NCBI GenBank assembly: GCA_039720395.1
Contig: CM077826.1
Location: forward strand, 17,857,053 to 17,921,052
Direction: 5' to 3'
DNA from: Liquidambar formosana
Lineage: Eukaryota; Streptophyta; Magnoliopsida; Saxifragales; Altingiaceae
Length of the DNA: 64,000 nt
The notes below the pieces were generated by a model. That model did not search any database and had not been told where the DNA came from. It saw only the letters and a program-made list of their open reading frames with translations. Shown in pieces: positions 48,643 through 59,733 of this stretch (positions are counted from its first letter, which is position 1; each line of letters starts with the position of its first letter). The position numbers were made by a program, and so were the translations under genes.

Positions 48643-51600
48643 TCAAACGTCTGCATAAAAATATTCTCACATTAGAACTGTTGATATTGTGGCTAATGAA
48701 AAAAGAAAAAGTGACCATGCAATTGTTGCAGCCAATAATTATTCAGTCCAGGACCAACCTCATTCCAGACATAAACCTTTGTTAGTATGCATAAGATCTA
48801 CTGACACATTACATAGTCTAAACAGAAAGCATAAGAAAAAATATTAAGAAAATAATCTAATCTCAAATTTTCCTTGGGGTATTTGGACAAACCTTGAAAA
48901 TTAAATCAGTCTCTTCCCCCACAACATAGCAATCGGACAAAAAATTTGAACCAAGGTGATTCAGCTAACCAGTCAAATTTGCCAGGCAGTGCTGCACAGT
49001 CAAATGAAAGTTAACCCAACTATGCCAGGCATAGTGAAAATAGAATAAGACCGATGAAGTGGAGAAATGCATCCCTAGTGCTATGTGACAATAGAATACC
49101 AATCAAGTTAAATGGAAAATTTTAACTTTATCAAAAGGAGAATAGGGAGGATTTTTTTGGTTCCTTTTCTTGGTGGAGTTTTGGTTTTCTCTTGTATATG
49201 TCTATGAGGGTTTAAGCCTTTTTAATTTCAATACATATCTTTACTTCATCCCAAAAAAAAAAAAAAGGCTAAACGGAAAATTTTACAAGAAGGCGAGACA
49301 GCTATAGGACCAGCTATGCTTTATGGTATTGAATGTTGGGGAATTAGGAAACAGCAAGTGCAGAAGATGAGTGTAGCAGAAATGAAGTTGTTAAAATGCA
49401 TTAGTGGTAATACATGGAAAGATAAAATAAGAAATGAATACATTCGTGAGAAGATTAGAGCGGATCCATTTGAGGAGAAGGGAAATCATCTAAGGTGGTT
49501 TAGTCATGTGTAACGAAGAAAATAACTACAGATTACAGTGCAAAACAAACCAAGGATACAAACTAGCACCAAAGCAGCATAATAAGTGACATATGAAGTT
49601 AAAGACAGGACTAACATGAGGCAAAGCCTACTGCCTGACACCCCCCCCCCCCCCAAAAAAAAAAAAAACCCATGTATTCATGCTCAGACAACATGCTATA
49701 GTAGCCCAATTATATAACAAACCATTAATCAGATTCCCGACCCAAAATGTATGTGTGTGTATATATAGTGAGATTTAAAACATAAATAAATAAGCAATAA
49801 AATCATAAACAAGACTCTTAAATCAGTTTAACATATACTGCAAAAAAAGTAAGCTTACTTGACCGAAATCGTGCTATGGGAATTTCTCGCAGTTCACGTC
49901 TTATGCACATATATTCACCTAGCAAAGCCATCACCGCAAGTCCAGTACCGTTCACAACCCACCACGTTATCGAGGAAGGCCAACCTCCATATATGATGCA
50001 CAAAAAGAGATGAAGGATGTAGAGGGTGGCTGAAAAATCTAAGCACTTTTTTGCCCTCTCAATCAAATAAAGCAAAAAACCAGCTCTGCTCAAGCAACAA
50101 AATTACGAAAGTTAACAAGTGCAAGATGCCATGCAATTTCTTGTTTATATTTCATAAACATTAAATATTTGTGGAACTTTACCGGGTTATACTGTATTTA
50201 CTTCATGACTATGGATGTTCATTTCCTAATAAATTAAAAGCAAAGAATTGATATATACAAAGTGTTACCGTTATAAACAAATTGTCATTACATCATGAAC
50301 AAGCAAAGAATTATCATAACATCATGAACAAATAAAGCACAACTTACACAAAAAATAAAAATAAATAAAAATTTACAACTGTTTTCACTTCAAGGGTCGA
50401 TTGCTCCATTCTGTTATCATATTTATAGAGTTTAACTTTAATACAACAGAATAACATCATTGGAAGTAAGCTTGGGGCCCCATCATTGTGCAAATAACCA
50501 AGTTTCCTACAGTATAAAATAAATTATTGTATCCTGGAAGCGGCATGTCAAATGAGATCACATGCGTACCACTTGTAAAGGCACATAACATCCAGAGAGA
50601 GCAACCTAGTCCGTGCCTCCACCATTATCGATATTACACATCCTTCTTAAGGATTTCTAACGGAGTAAAAAGGTAAGAACTTGCTGTCAAGTTGCTGCAA
50701 CAGTTAAAATACTACACGAGAGAAATTTCAAGCAATAAAAAAACTAGAAAAACCTAGAAGTTGAGGTAAAACAAAAGTTAGGTTGAACTCTATGATATCT
50801 AATGACCCAACCAAGCTGACTAGTAGTCCTGTGAGGGCTTTGTATGGGATTGGAATGCTCTTGCGTCAAACTCCCCAAATTGGCAGAACTCATCCTTGAG
50901 CTTAGTTTAATCTTTCCATGGTCCTTTGGATGCCCAAACAAAAATTTCGAACCATTCTTCCTTCATCGTCCAACATGAATTAAAAGACTACACATTACCT
51001 TAGTCCACTTATAATAAATCTTACACAAACAAACTTGGATGTGTAACATTGACCTATAACGTTGACCTCTTTCACTGGCTAATAGAGCAAAATGTTTGGA
51101 ATTGTACCAGGCTACTAGTATCATACTGTACCACTATCATGCAGCTTTGTTCAAAAAATTTGATCAGTACCATTAGAGATGGCAATGGGGTGGGTTTGGG
51201 ATGGGAAGCCCCCTCCCAACCCCCTCTGATGTAGGACAAATAGGGGAGAAATCAAAGGTTGAAGGGTCGTAGGCTTTGTAGATGGTTTGGGGTGGGATTT
51301 GGGTAAGGTTTGTAGGTTGTATGCTGCTGGAATTTCAGGAAGAAGCTGCTGGAATTTCTGGACAGCAGTGAGTTCAAGGATTTGTGGTGGTCTTTGAAGG
51401 CTTGGAGTGTTAGGATGAAGGATTGATGGTTGGAGAAGGGTGTGTCAGGTTAAAATAGTTGCTGGAAATTATAGAAAAAGGAGGAAAAGGAAAGATAACT
51501 ACTAGCCTCACACTAGTAGGGTCCTAGGAATCACTCCTAGTGAGAAGAAGGCATCACACCTCCTTAAGGATTGAGAGAAAACTCACAACCAATGGCAATT

Positions 51601-54600
51601 GTAATAAATATTATTCATTGATTTAAAATCTGCTATTACATGCCTTTATAAAGGGTTAAAAGCAAAAGAAACTTCTAGAACAAGCTAACTTTGACACCAA
51701 GTAAACTTCCAAGAGAAGCTAGAGGACTTGGACCAAGTGAACTTGGACTACACCAAAAGAAAGATCCAACTAACTGACCCAAATAGAAAGCCCAAAAAGT
51801 ACAGCCCATCTATGCCCCAAACTTCCTAAACCCAATTATGCAAGGCTCCAAGTGGGGCCCACATCATCTAACATGTGCCAAATCAAGGCTTGGGCCTTAG
51901 AACCCTCCTTCCCACGCATTTTATACACTTTTACAGGCTGCTGCCACTAATCTCCATCACCGTCCCAAACCCACCACGAGTTTGACATCAAATTTCCATT
52001 TTTGTCCCAATTAAATTTGAAATCCCCATCCCCACCATAACCGGTCACATTTATGCTTAGTAGGATGGGATGGGACGAGATCAGGCAGGATGAAAGACCG
52101 ATTACACCTAAAAGCCTAGAATTTCCCCCAGAAATTAGCGAAAAATATATTTACCCAAACTTGCCCCACCCCGTCCCTTTTTGTTGCATTGTCTTGTATG
52201 TTTAAGTGAAAATGGACAAATGAGACTGCGGTTTGGGAAAAAAGATCTTTGTATACTAAAGAATAGTGTTTATGATATTATAACTTGGCAAGGGTATAAT
52301 AGTAACATTATATAATCGAGGCAGGTTTTTGAAGAAAATCCCAACCCCACCCAGAACCCTAACAGGTCTTCTAAAAAAAAGAAATCCCCAAACCCACCCT
52401 TACCCCATTAAGTACAGTCCTAAATCCTTCCCAATGGGGGTGGGTCGGAGCGAGGCCCTGAAAAACCCGTCCCATTGCCATCCCTAAGTTCCATCCTGAC
52501 ACTCATGCAGCCTCTTTGAATTATCTCACGTTCCATACAGTTTTCCCAAATGTCACCTCTCCTTATATCAACTAAATGAATATCAAAATTATCAAGATAT
52601 TCGTCATGCATAGTAGAATAGTCAATAATCCATGAAACCCACTCTCTTTGGAAATTCTATCCTTAGAAGTAAAGCAAGTGAAGGACAAAAAAAAAGTTGT
52701 AGGAGACGACACAGAAACCTGTTTCATTGTAGAGCTCGGCTACTAGCGAATTTGGAATTTTCAGGACGGGATAGAAGACCCATTACATTGAAAAGCCTAG
52801 AATTGCCCCCAAAAATTAGCGAAAAATATATTTACCCATAACTGCCCCACCCTGTTTCTTTTTGTTGCTTTTTCTCTTATGTTTAAGTGAAAATGGATAA
52901 ATGAGACTACGGTTTGGGAACAAAAATACTTATATTCTGAAGAGTAGTGTTTGTAATGTCATAAGTTGGCAAGGGTATAATAGAAACAATATATGTCTAA
53001 TCGGGTTGGGTTAAGGGCGGGTTTTTTAAAAATAAAAATTCCCAACCCTGCCCCAAACCCTAACAAGTTATTTTTAAAAAAATCCCCAAACCTACCCCTA
53101 CCCCATTAAGTAGAGTCCCAAATCCTTCCCAATAGGGTAGGTGGGGGCGGCCCCCATCCCGTTGTCATCCCTAAGCAGCTCCATCATTGCACTCATGTAG
53201 CCTCCTCAAATTATGTCACATTCCATAAAGTCTTTCCAAATAGGATCAAATGTCACCTCTCCAGCTCTCCCTATATCAACTAAATGAATATCGATATTAT
53301 CAAGATATTCATAATATGTGGTAGAAAAGTCAATAATCCGTGAACCCACTCTCTTTGGAAAATCATCGAACATTGGTGGGGCTTCCCACTTAATAATTTT
53401 CGGTAGACCCCTAAACAAATACCCTTAGAACTTTCCTTAAACACAATACACAAGTCCCAATCTTTAACAAGTTCAAAACTACTACCCAATAAAGAGGATA
53501 ATCATCATCGATTGAAGGAAATCCGAATCCACAAAAATATTTCTTGATATATTAAAACTCTGTCCATCCCTTCCTTAGTATATTCACCTTCAACGCTTCC
53601 TTCCGCTATGTCTAAAGGTTTTTGGTTGTCTTTTGGAATCTCTATACGGGCTTCCCCACGTTCCTAACACTAAAGCGCTTATATAGCCTGCGACAAATCT
53701 TCAATCATAAGGTATTGAGCTATGGGGGGAAGTGGTCTAGAGCTGGCAGTTTTTTTTTTCCTTTTTTGGCCTCCTTTAGGCTGTGTATTTTTTGGGTTTT
53801 CTCTTCGGTTGGACTTCGAGTCCTCAGCTGTACTTTTCCTTTAGTTTTTTTTTTATACAATTTTATTATTATTTATAAAATTTTAAATATACGTGTATAT
53901 ATATATCTTCAATCATACGCCACATCCCAACCATCTCTGTAAGTTGGGCTTGATTTCCTCTTACACCATGACCTCTACCATGACCAACCAAGGTTAAGAT
54001 TTAGGTTTAAGCTCTTATACCAATTTGAAGCAGCAAAAATGCAGGAACTTGCTATCTAATTGCTACAATAGTTAAAAAGACTACCCTAAAGAGGAATTTC
54101 CAGCACTAAAATTAAGAAGAATTTGAGGTAAAATCAAATTTGGAACATAATCAAGTGAGATGGTAGGGTCCAAGAATCTCTCTTGAATCCGAAATTTTGA
54201 AATAATACTGGAAAGACTGATTATAATGACTCATAAAAGAGTATTCATACGAGGGCTACAACAACGCTAAGATCCTAGTCCTTGAATACTCCTATAAATA
54301 ATGACTCATAAAATAGAATTTATACTGGGGCTACAACAACCCTAAGATCCTAGTCCTTGAATACTCTTATAAATAACGACTCATAAAATAGAATTTATAC
54401 CAGGGCTACAACAACCCTAAGATCCTGGTCCTTGAATACTCTTATAATCTTTTAATCCCAGCTCTCCAAGCTATTTAGAAAGTCAAATGGTAGTCAAATG
54501 ACTACTTAAAAAGACTAGGAAGTTTTTATTATGTTCCTACTAGGAACGTAATAACTGTTCATAAACATATAATAAAACAAAAGAAAATAAAAATGCACTA

Positions 54601-56684
54601 AATTAAAATAAAAGTTGTAACTCTATACTATCTGATGAGCCAAACTAGGCTGACTAGCAGTCCCGCATGGGCTTTGCATGGGATTGGAATGCTCCTGCAT
54701 CAATTCCTCACCGAAAACTTGAAAACATTAGAAGCAATGTAAATACCAACTATAACTATCTCCCACAAAAATTAATAATATGTCAGAAGATGTAACTAAA
54801 CAGCAACATTACTGCTAACATTGGCCACAACAAGCCCTTCAAGTTAGCAAGTGGCAAGGAACTCATTTTAAAAGAGACACGACAATGACTAAAAGCCTTA
54901 CATCCCAACTACTTGCATTGGCAAAACAAATCCTACTTCGCAATCCAGCTCTATGCCTTTATAGGAAAATTTCTTCAATTAATCATAGCTCATAGACCAA
55001 CATTTCTTTCCTAATCACCTTGACCCACATTCTTTATAATATTCATCTTTGTCCTAGCAACTTATTTGATTCAAATCATTACTTCTCCATACAGGTGAAG
55101 TAACTGATCTTCGTTGCACATGAACAAACCATCTTAATCAACTCCCTTGTCATGTTCCCCATTGGTGCTACCTATAACTTCTCAAGCATGCATTAATATC
55201 TTCTATCTTTTCTTGTATGGACACTACTCCATGTCAAAATCTACATTTTTGTCACACTTTTATGATAGTAGCTTACATCTTAAAGAATGCTACATTCATT
55301 GAGAGGATCAGCACTAAACACCATTTCTACCAAAAGGTAGGAAGAAATATATATCTATGCCTACATATATATATATATATATATAATAAGCAAGAAGAAA
55401 AGAGGAATAAGAAGAAGATGAAGAAAAATAAATAACCTAACAGCTAATTTCATCACTACTAAGAACCAAGAAATTATGGAAGCATCCCTTGAAAAAAGCA
55501 TGGCACTAAAAAGGCCAGATTGAGGACATAAATTATAAAAGTGCATTGAAATTGAAAGTTGTTAATTTGAAATTCAAATAGCAGACCAAAACTTCATCAA
55601 ATCACAAGCCCATGACCCATGCGCCATATTAAATGAAATCAAAGGACGTGATGGCCAAGAACGAATTCAAGAACACCCTCCAACACAAAGACAAATAAAT
55701 TTTGGATGAGAACCTTAAATATCCAATTTTGGATTGAAGAATAGACTCAACTTAAGGGTACCATTCATCTGATGAATCTCAATATTTCTCTTCCATCATG
55801 TCTATTGAGGAAACAAAACTTGAAAGAGAACATCACAACAAAGTGAGTTCCAACATTCTAACCCTTCAAATGGTGCTTACAGCATAATGAAATTGGGATC
55901 TTTTAATAACAACGTAAGCAACAATAGGCTTAGGTCAGGGTTCCACATAGAGCAAATATCTGTCTGATTTGATAACAGAAAAATAGTCTGTGAAAGTTTT
56001 ATTCAACAAGAGCCAAAAAAAATGTGGTACAGGCTGAGTAATGACTTAAAAGAGAACAAGATAAAAAGCCAAATAGAACAAGGGTGAGGGTATTAAACAA
56101 GACATAGTAGCATATGCTTTAACAAACATACGGCCCAAGTGAGAACAAGATAGCCAAAACCAATTAATCTAATCAAACCCATATAGCTAAAAATAAGCCT
56201 TTGTTGGAGTTGAGTTCAGTTCAGTTCAGTTCAGTTCAGTTCATCATATATATCCACCCATACATAATGCTTTCATAATCGCTCTATACCGTGTATTAAT
56301 AACTTGCATGATCTTCACTCATTGAACAAATCAATAACAGCGCCACGCCCAAAAAATGCATTTCTCAAGTATTCCTAAATTCTATACAATATAAGAGTCA
56401 TGCAATCCAACAAATTCACAAATTCGATCATGGTAAATATAAAAGGGATAAGATTCTCACCCTGCGAACGAGCTGAGCATAAACGAAGCAATGACGCACC
56501 AACCCGTTACCGTAGAGGCCGTGACGGTCGAGAAATCAAAGAAATACACTAAACTCATCCGAGACACGCGAGACCCAACAAGAATTGACATGAACAGTCC
56601 AAGTGTGAGATAGTATAAGCATTGTAAACAAGCAATTTGGGCAACAATTAGCCATGGATCCCATACCACCGCCCCGTAGAACAT
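48643..56684 (-). CDS. SYS1: SYS1 Golgi trafficking protein, 3 coding exons, intact
   Basis: SYS1 is a small four-span Golgi membrane protein that recruits the Arl3/ARFRP1-type GTPase to the trans-Golgi. Coding exons on the minus strand: 56684-56461 (MFYGAVVWDPWLIVAQIACL...), 50085-49859 (AGFLLYLIERAKKCLDFSAT...RRELREIPIARFRS) and 48650-48643 (AC GTT TGA). The phases join with GT-AG introns to give 152 codons, the usual plant SYS1 length, ending ...RFRSNV. Hydrophobic spans include WLIVAQIACLQCLYYLTLGL, ASTVTGWCVIASFMLSSFAG, LYILHLFLCIIYGG and ALLGEYM. The last coding exon is only 8 nt and is placed from the conserved NV ending after a TTTTTATGCAG acceptor; if it is wrong, read-through would add about a dozen residues at 49859-49818. 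Intron 1 is 6.4 kb and intron 2 is 1.2 kb, both filled with transposons. Confidence 0.9.
49029..49512 (+). pseudogene. RTE-type LINE C-terminal relic, split by another LINE
   Basis: The left part (49029-49124) reads NRIRPMKWRNASLVLCDNRI, then PIKLNGKFY. The right part (49270-49512) continues with PAMLYGIECWGIRKQQVQKM, SVAEMKLLKCISGNTWKDKI and DPFEEKGNHLRWFSHV. Together they form the typical C-terminal end of plant RTE-type reverse transcriptases. A frameshift follows KFYKK. It lies in SYS1 intron 2, antisense to the gene. Confidence 0.88.
49125..49269 (+). mobile_element. 5'-truncated L1-type LINE nested in the RTE relic
   Basis: Flanked by a 16-bp duplication with one mismatch, taaatggaaaatttta (49109-49124) and taaacggaaaatttta (49270-49285). 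The body has the TG-rich L1 3' UTR (TTGTATATGTCTATGAGGG, TTTACTTCATCCC) and a poly(A) tail at about 49252-49266. Confidence 0.88.
50086..51165. other. SYS1 intron 1, 3' portion
   Basis: AT-rich sequence with no recognised element. A segment at about 50745-50860 (CTAGAAAAACCTAGAAGTTG... to GCATGGGATTGGAATGCTC-like words) has a diverged relative at about 54590-54700 in the same intron. Confidence 0.4.
51174..52486. mobile_element. Non-autonomous hAT element with nested solo LTR
   Basis: The termini TAGAGATGGCAATGGG and its inverse CCCATTGCCATCCCTA are flanked by an 8-bp duplication with one mismatch (AGTACCAT 51166-51173, AGTTCCAT 52487-52494). TIR sequence and 8-bp duplication are hAT features. 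Excluding the LTR nested at 51227-51959, the element is about 575 bp. No transposase frame is present. Confidence 0.85.
51227..51959 (-). mobile_element. Solo LTR, 733 bp, nested in the hAT element
   Basis: Ends TGATG...CATCA, flanked by CCCTC (51222-51226) and CCGTC (51960-51964), a 5-bp duplication with one mismatch. Read on the minus strand it has a TATA-type CTTTATAAAGG (about 51655-51643) followed by an AATCAATGAATAA polyadenylation-type region (about 51625-51605), the order of a plant LTR promoter and R region. No internal domain or second LTR is present, so recombination between LTRs is inferred. Confidence 0.82.
52763..53345. repeat. Direct duplicate of 52085-52640
   Basis: The right half of the hAT element and its flank are repeated. 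Shared words are GAAAAATATATTTACCCA, TTAAGTGAAAATGGA, ACTCATG(C/T)AGCCTC and ATCAACTAAATGAATATC. The copy includes a diverged hAT end (GTTGTCATCCCTA, about 53160-53173). The unit is about 680 bp in step, which points to a tandem duplication made after the hAT insertion. Confidence 0.85.
53580..53895 (+). mobile_element. LINE 3'-end remnant
   Basis: A G-rich then T-rich sequence leads to TTTTATACAATTTTATTATTATTTATAAAA, laid out like L1 3' UTRs ending in AATAAAATTTTTATT-type words. No reading frame remains; the call rests on composition and order only. Confidence 0.35.
54226..54450. repeat. Tandem repeat, 75-bp unit, 3 copies
   Basis: Units start at 54226, 54301 and 54376 (A(T/C)GACTCATAAAA...) and share GGGCTACAACAAC(G/C)CTAAGAT and TCCTTGAATACTC. 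The copies differ at only a few positions. Confidence 0.95.
54451..56211. other. SYS1 intron 1, 5' portion
   Basis: AT-rich sequence with a short (TA)n tract (about 55366-55384). No element or gene is supported. Confidence 0.4.
56212..56243. repeat. (AGTTC)n pentanucleotide microsatellite
   Basis: About six perfect AGTTC units in SYS1 intron 1, about 220 bp from the exon 1 donor. Confidence 0.95.
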
Positions 56685-57040
56685 GACGTTAACCTTTTAG
56701 GCGAAAGACCCAATTCTCCTATCACTGAATCGCAATCCGATTGCTTGGAATCAGAGCTCAAACCCTCGTAACAATCAAACCCAACGGCTGAGCAGCGAAC
56801 CCTTCTTCATCAAAGTTTGAACCCATTTTTTTGCTATGGATTTAGGTCTGAAAAAAGGGATCGTGTGGGGGAGTCAAAAGCAAATCTCGAGAATCCACCA
56901 CAGCAATAACAGTTGAACAGTTTTTAGTGCGAATTCGAAATCAGGAATATAGAGAGAGAAACCTAGAGGAAAGACAGGAGATCGGCAAAGAAAGTGTGGG
57001 AAATGGGAGGTTCTTTTTGGGCTGATGTAGCTTATAACTG
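56685..57040 (-). promoter_or_regulatory. SYS1: SYS1 leader and possible core promoter
   Basis: On the minus strand a TATA-like AGTTATAAG lies at about 57039-57031, 350 bp upstream of the ATG at 56684. There is no intron signal between them that I would rely on. The transcription start is inferred. Confidence 0.4.
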
Positions 57041-58210
57041 TTGCGTACAGATTACAAAGCCGTGGAGGCGTGGACCAAACATCTTCCTTTTTTGGATTAA
57101 CTACTAAAAGTTTCCCAAAATTTACTTGTACTAAGGTTTGAATTAGATTAATCTCCACAACTTATGTAATAGGTTTCATATTCATAACAACAATAACGGT
57201 GAAAATGTCAAAATGATGACCTTTTAGGAACACGCTAGGTTTAACCGTTTGACCAATTTATAGAAACATATCATGACTTGTTTAAATAACCAATTCTTTT
57301 TTTTCTCTTTTTTTAACTTTCGATTCAACTCATTTTTTTAAAATATAAGTAATGTTGTCATTTGTTTCAATTAATGATTGAAATATTGATAGTTAGATTG
57401 AAGATAAACTGAGAAACGAAACTCACAATCTTTCGCTTTAATGAGATGTAAATCGTAAAAGCCGTTAGCTCAACCTTTGTTTTACGTTTTTTTGAATCAA
57501 GCACCCTAATGTGAAAAGAAGTCTTTCAAAATCTAATCCACTTAATCGTCTAAGACTTCATATGAAATGAAGGCCTCTAACTCTAACTCACTTAATTGCT
57601 TAAGGCCTCGTATAAAGAGAAGGTTCTTTTTGAATTTTGTCTTAAACCTCAACTTGTATAGAGCCAATCTTAATTGAACATCACATAATATCAACTCTAC
57701 AAGAACCTTGCTTAGTACAAACGAAGCCATGGATATTCTATGAGTACTTGAGTGGCCCATCTTCTCTTAGGTAAGTTAAAAACGTCAAGATTTTTTCTTA
57801 AATATCTTGGCTATTTAGTATCCTCCAAGACAACCTAGAATAGAAATAAAATGTGAGAATCAAAGAGCAATAGTCTTGGACCAGTCAGACACATTTTTGG
57901 CATCAAAAGCTTTTCTTTACGCCCACAATTTCATATTTTCATTTAACCTTCCTTATGTCGTAGAGGTCTTGGAGTCAAGTATTGAATCTATTTAAAGAAA
58001 AAGAATGCAGACCTATCAAATGGAATAAGGTATTATATAATTCTATAAAATATGCAATTATGATTAAAAAAAAATAATAGAGAACCCACCTTAAATCTCA
58101 CACCTCTCACCACTTATCCTATGTGTCAAAAGTGGATAAATAAAAGGTGAAAAGTAAGGTTTAGTATGGAAAAGAGATAAACCGATATACATGGTGGATG
58201 GTAAAAATAA
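57041..58210. other. Intergenic DNA, no gene seen
   Basis: Contains a short diverged direct repeat (CACTTAATCG/TTGC(T/C)TAAG... at about 57538-57590 and 57588-57630). Nothing else is supportable. Confidence 0.45.
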
Positions 58211-58360
58211 TGATGCGTTTGGATAAAGGATTTGTAAGAGGGATTTGGGTTAAAATGGGATTTCAACATCATCCACCCCTATTGTTACCACTATAATTTG
58301 GTATTAAAATCCCAACTTATCCCAAATCCCTCCTACAAAATTTCTCATCCAAACATACCA
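58211..58360. mobile_element. Tourist-like MITE (PIF/Harbinger type)
   Basis: TIRs TGATGCGTTTGGAT and (inverse) ATCCAAACATACCA extend inward through GGGATTTGGG and CCCAAATCCC. A TAA target duplication lies at 58208-58210 and 58361-58363, the target preferred by PIF/Harbinger MITEs. Length 150 bp. Confidence 0.85.
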
Positions 58361-58650
58361 TAAATTATTTTAGGTAAATGACACTGCATTAGTCTAATGA
58401 TCCTTGTAAATCGAAAATCAAAAATAAAAATTTATTTCTACAGTGCAACATGCAACAATGACATGAATGGGTTTGATTTAGATTATTAGTATAGACGTTT
58501 ACCCAATGATTGCTGCGACCAGACAGAAGTTACACTTTGTTATTTTGAAAATGATATGTTTGCACCAACTTTTGTACTCTGGTTGCTTTGAAGAGAGACA
58601 AATAACGATCCTTCCTACAATTGATAAATATAGCAAGCTTTGGTCATCGA

Positions 58651-58724
58651 GACCGCATAGCGCAGTGGATTAGCGCGTTTGACTTCGGATCAAAAGGTCG
58701 TGGGTTCGACTCCCACTGTGGTCG
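58651..58724 (+). tRNA. tRNA-Arg (anticodon UCG)
   Basis: A full cloverleaf: acceptor GACCGCA pairs with TGTGGTC (one G-U), D arm TAGCGCAGTGGATTAGCGC, anticodon loop CTTCGGA with anticodon TCG reading CGA codons, T arm GTGGGTTCGACTCCCAC, discriminator G. A TATA-like AAATATAG and a CAA (about 58626-58636) lie upstream, as is common for plant tRNA genes, and a T-rich terminator (about 58743-58756) lies downstream. CCA is not encoded and there is no intron. Confidence 0.97.
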
Positions 58725-59733
58725 CTCATCCTCATCCTGATTGTTTTGCTTTTACCTGTCTTGTACTCTTTATCCAGTTCTAATCGCCTTTTTTTGCATA
58801 AATTCCTTTCATTTTCCCCTGCTTGGATGTAATGATCTCTGTGCAGCACGTGACTGACACATGATGCCAGTCTTCCCCTTCTTTGTTTTTCTTTTTCAGG
58901 AAGTTTTTCAAAATGAAAAAAAGAAAAAGGAAAAAAGAATAGAGGGCTGGAAAAAAATTTTGCATACAAAATTTATTATGAAATGTCAATCAAAATTTGA
59001 TATTTCATCTCATTCAATAATGTTTCACCAAAATTTTCACTCAATTTTGACATACGCAAGTAGCCAATTAATTTTTTATTATTATTGAATTTGTACTAGT
59101 AAAACACTAAATTAAATGGATTGAACATGATAAATATGATGGAATGACACACACCTTGAATTCTTTGACCAAAATACTTTGAAAAATGGGGAAGGTCCAG
59201 GAAGGAAGAAAACTTCAGCCTGCTCACATTCATCCTAAATTTAACAAAAGAAAAAACATGATTTCATGAATTAATCCATGCATCCGACAAGCAATACAAC
59301 CAATTTTTTTAAGATTAAGATTCTGCAATGATCAAATTTCCAGGTCAGATAAGTGGATGAATAGTATTGCCATTTAACACCCAGATGCCCTCCAGGGATG
59401 GCACAGCTTGGCCATTTCCAGACTGAAGGAAAATTTTCGTGACAGGTTGTGGCAACATTTAAGCAATACAACCAACTTTTTTCTCTTTGGCTATTACAAT
59501 TCCTCACCTTTTAACAGACAATGGAAATACAACTTATCAGAATCCCACATACAAAAGTAATTTTCTTAATCTCCATCTCTCTGCATCACATTTATACACT
59601 ACATTGTTATCGGAAAAAATTTCTGAGGTCAGAGATGAAAGCCCAATAACAATAGGCGTCAAAGGATTATATAGGAACATCCAGAATATTGAACAAAGAA
59701 AAGGACAATCTGGATAGTATACAAGGAGTATTC
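58725..59733. other. Intergenic DNA and MFP1 3' flank
   Basis: No gene is seen. Part of 59480-59733 is probably the MFP1 3' UTR. Confidence 0.45.

Noticed and set aside
58670..58969. 99-codon minus-strand frame ending SGSRTHDLLIRSQTR
   Set aside because: It is the antisense of the tRNA-Arg gene, a well-known source of false protein calls; no other support.
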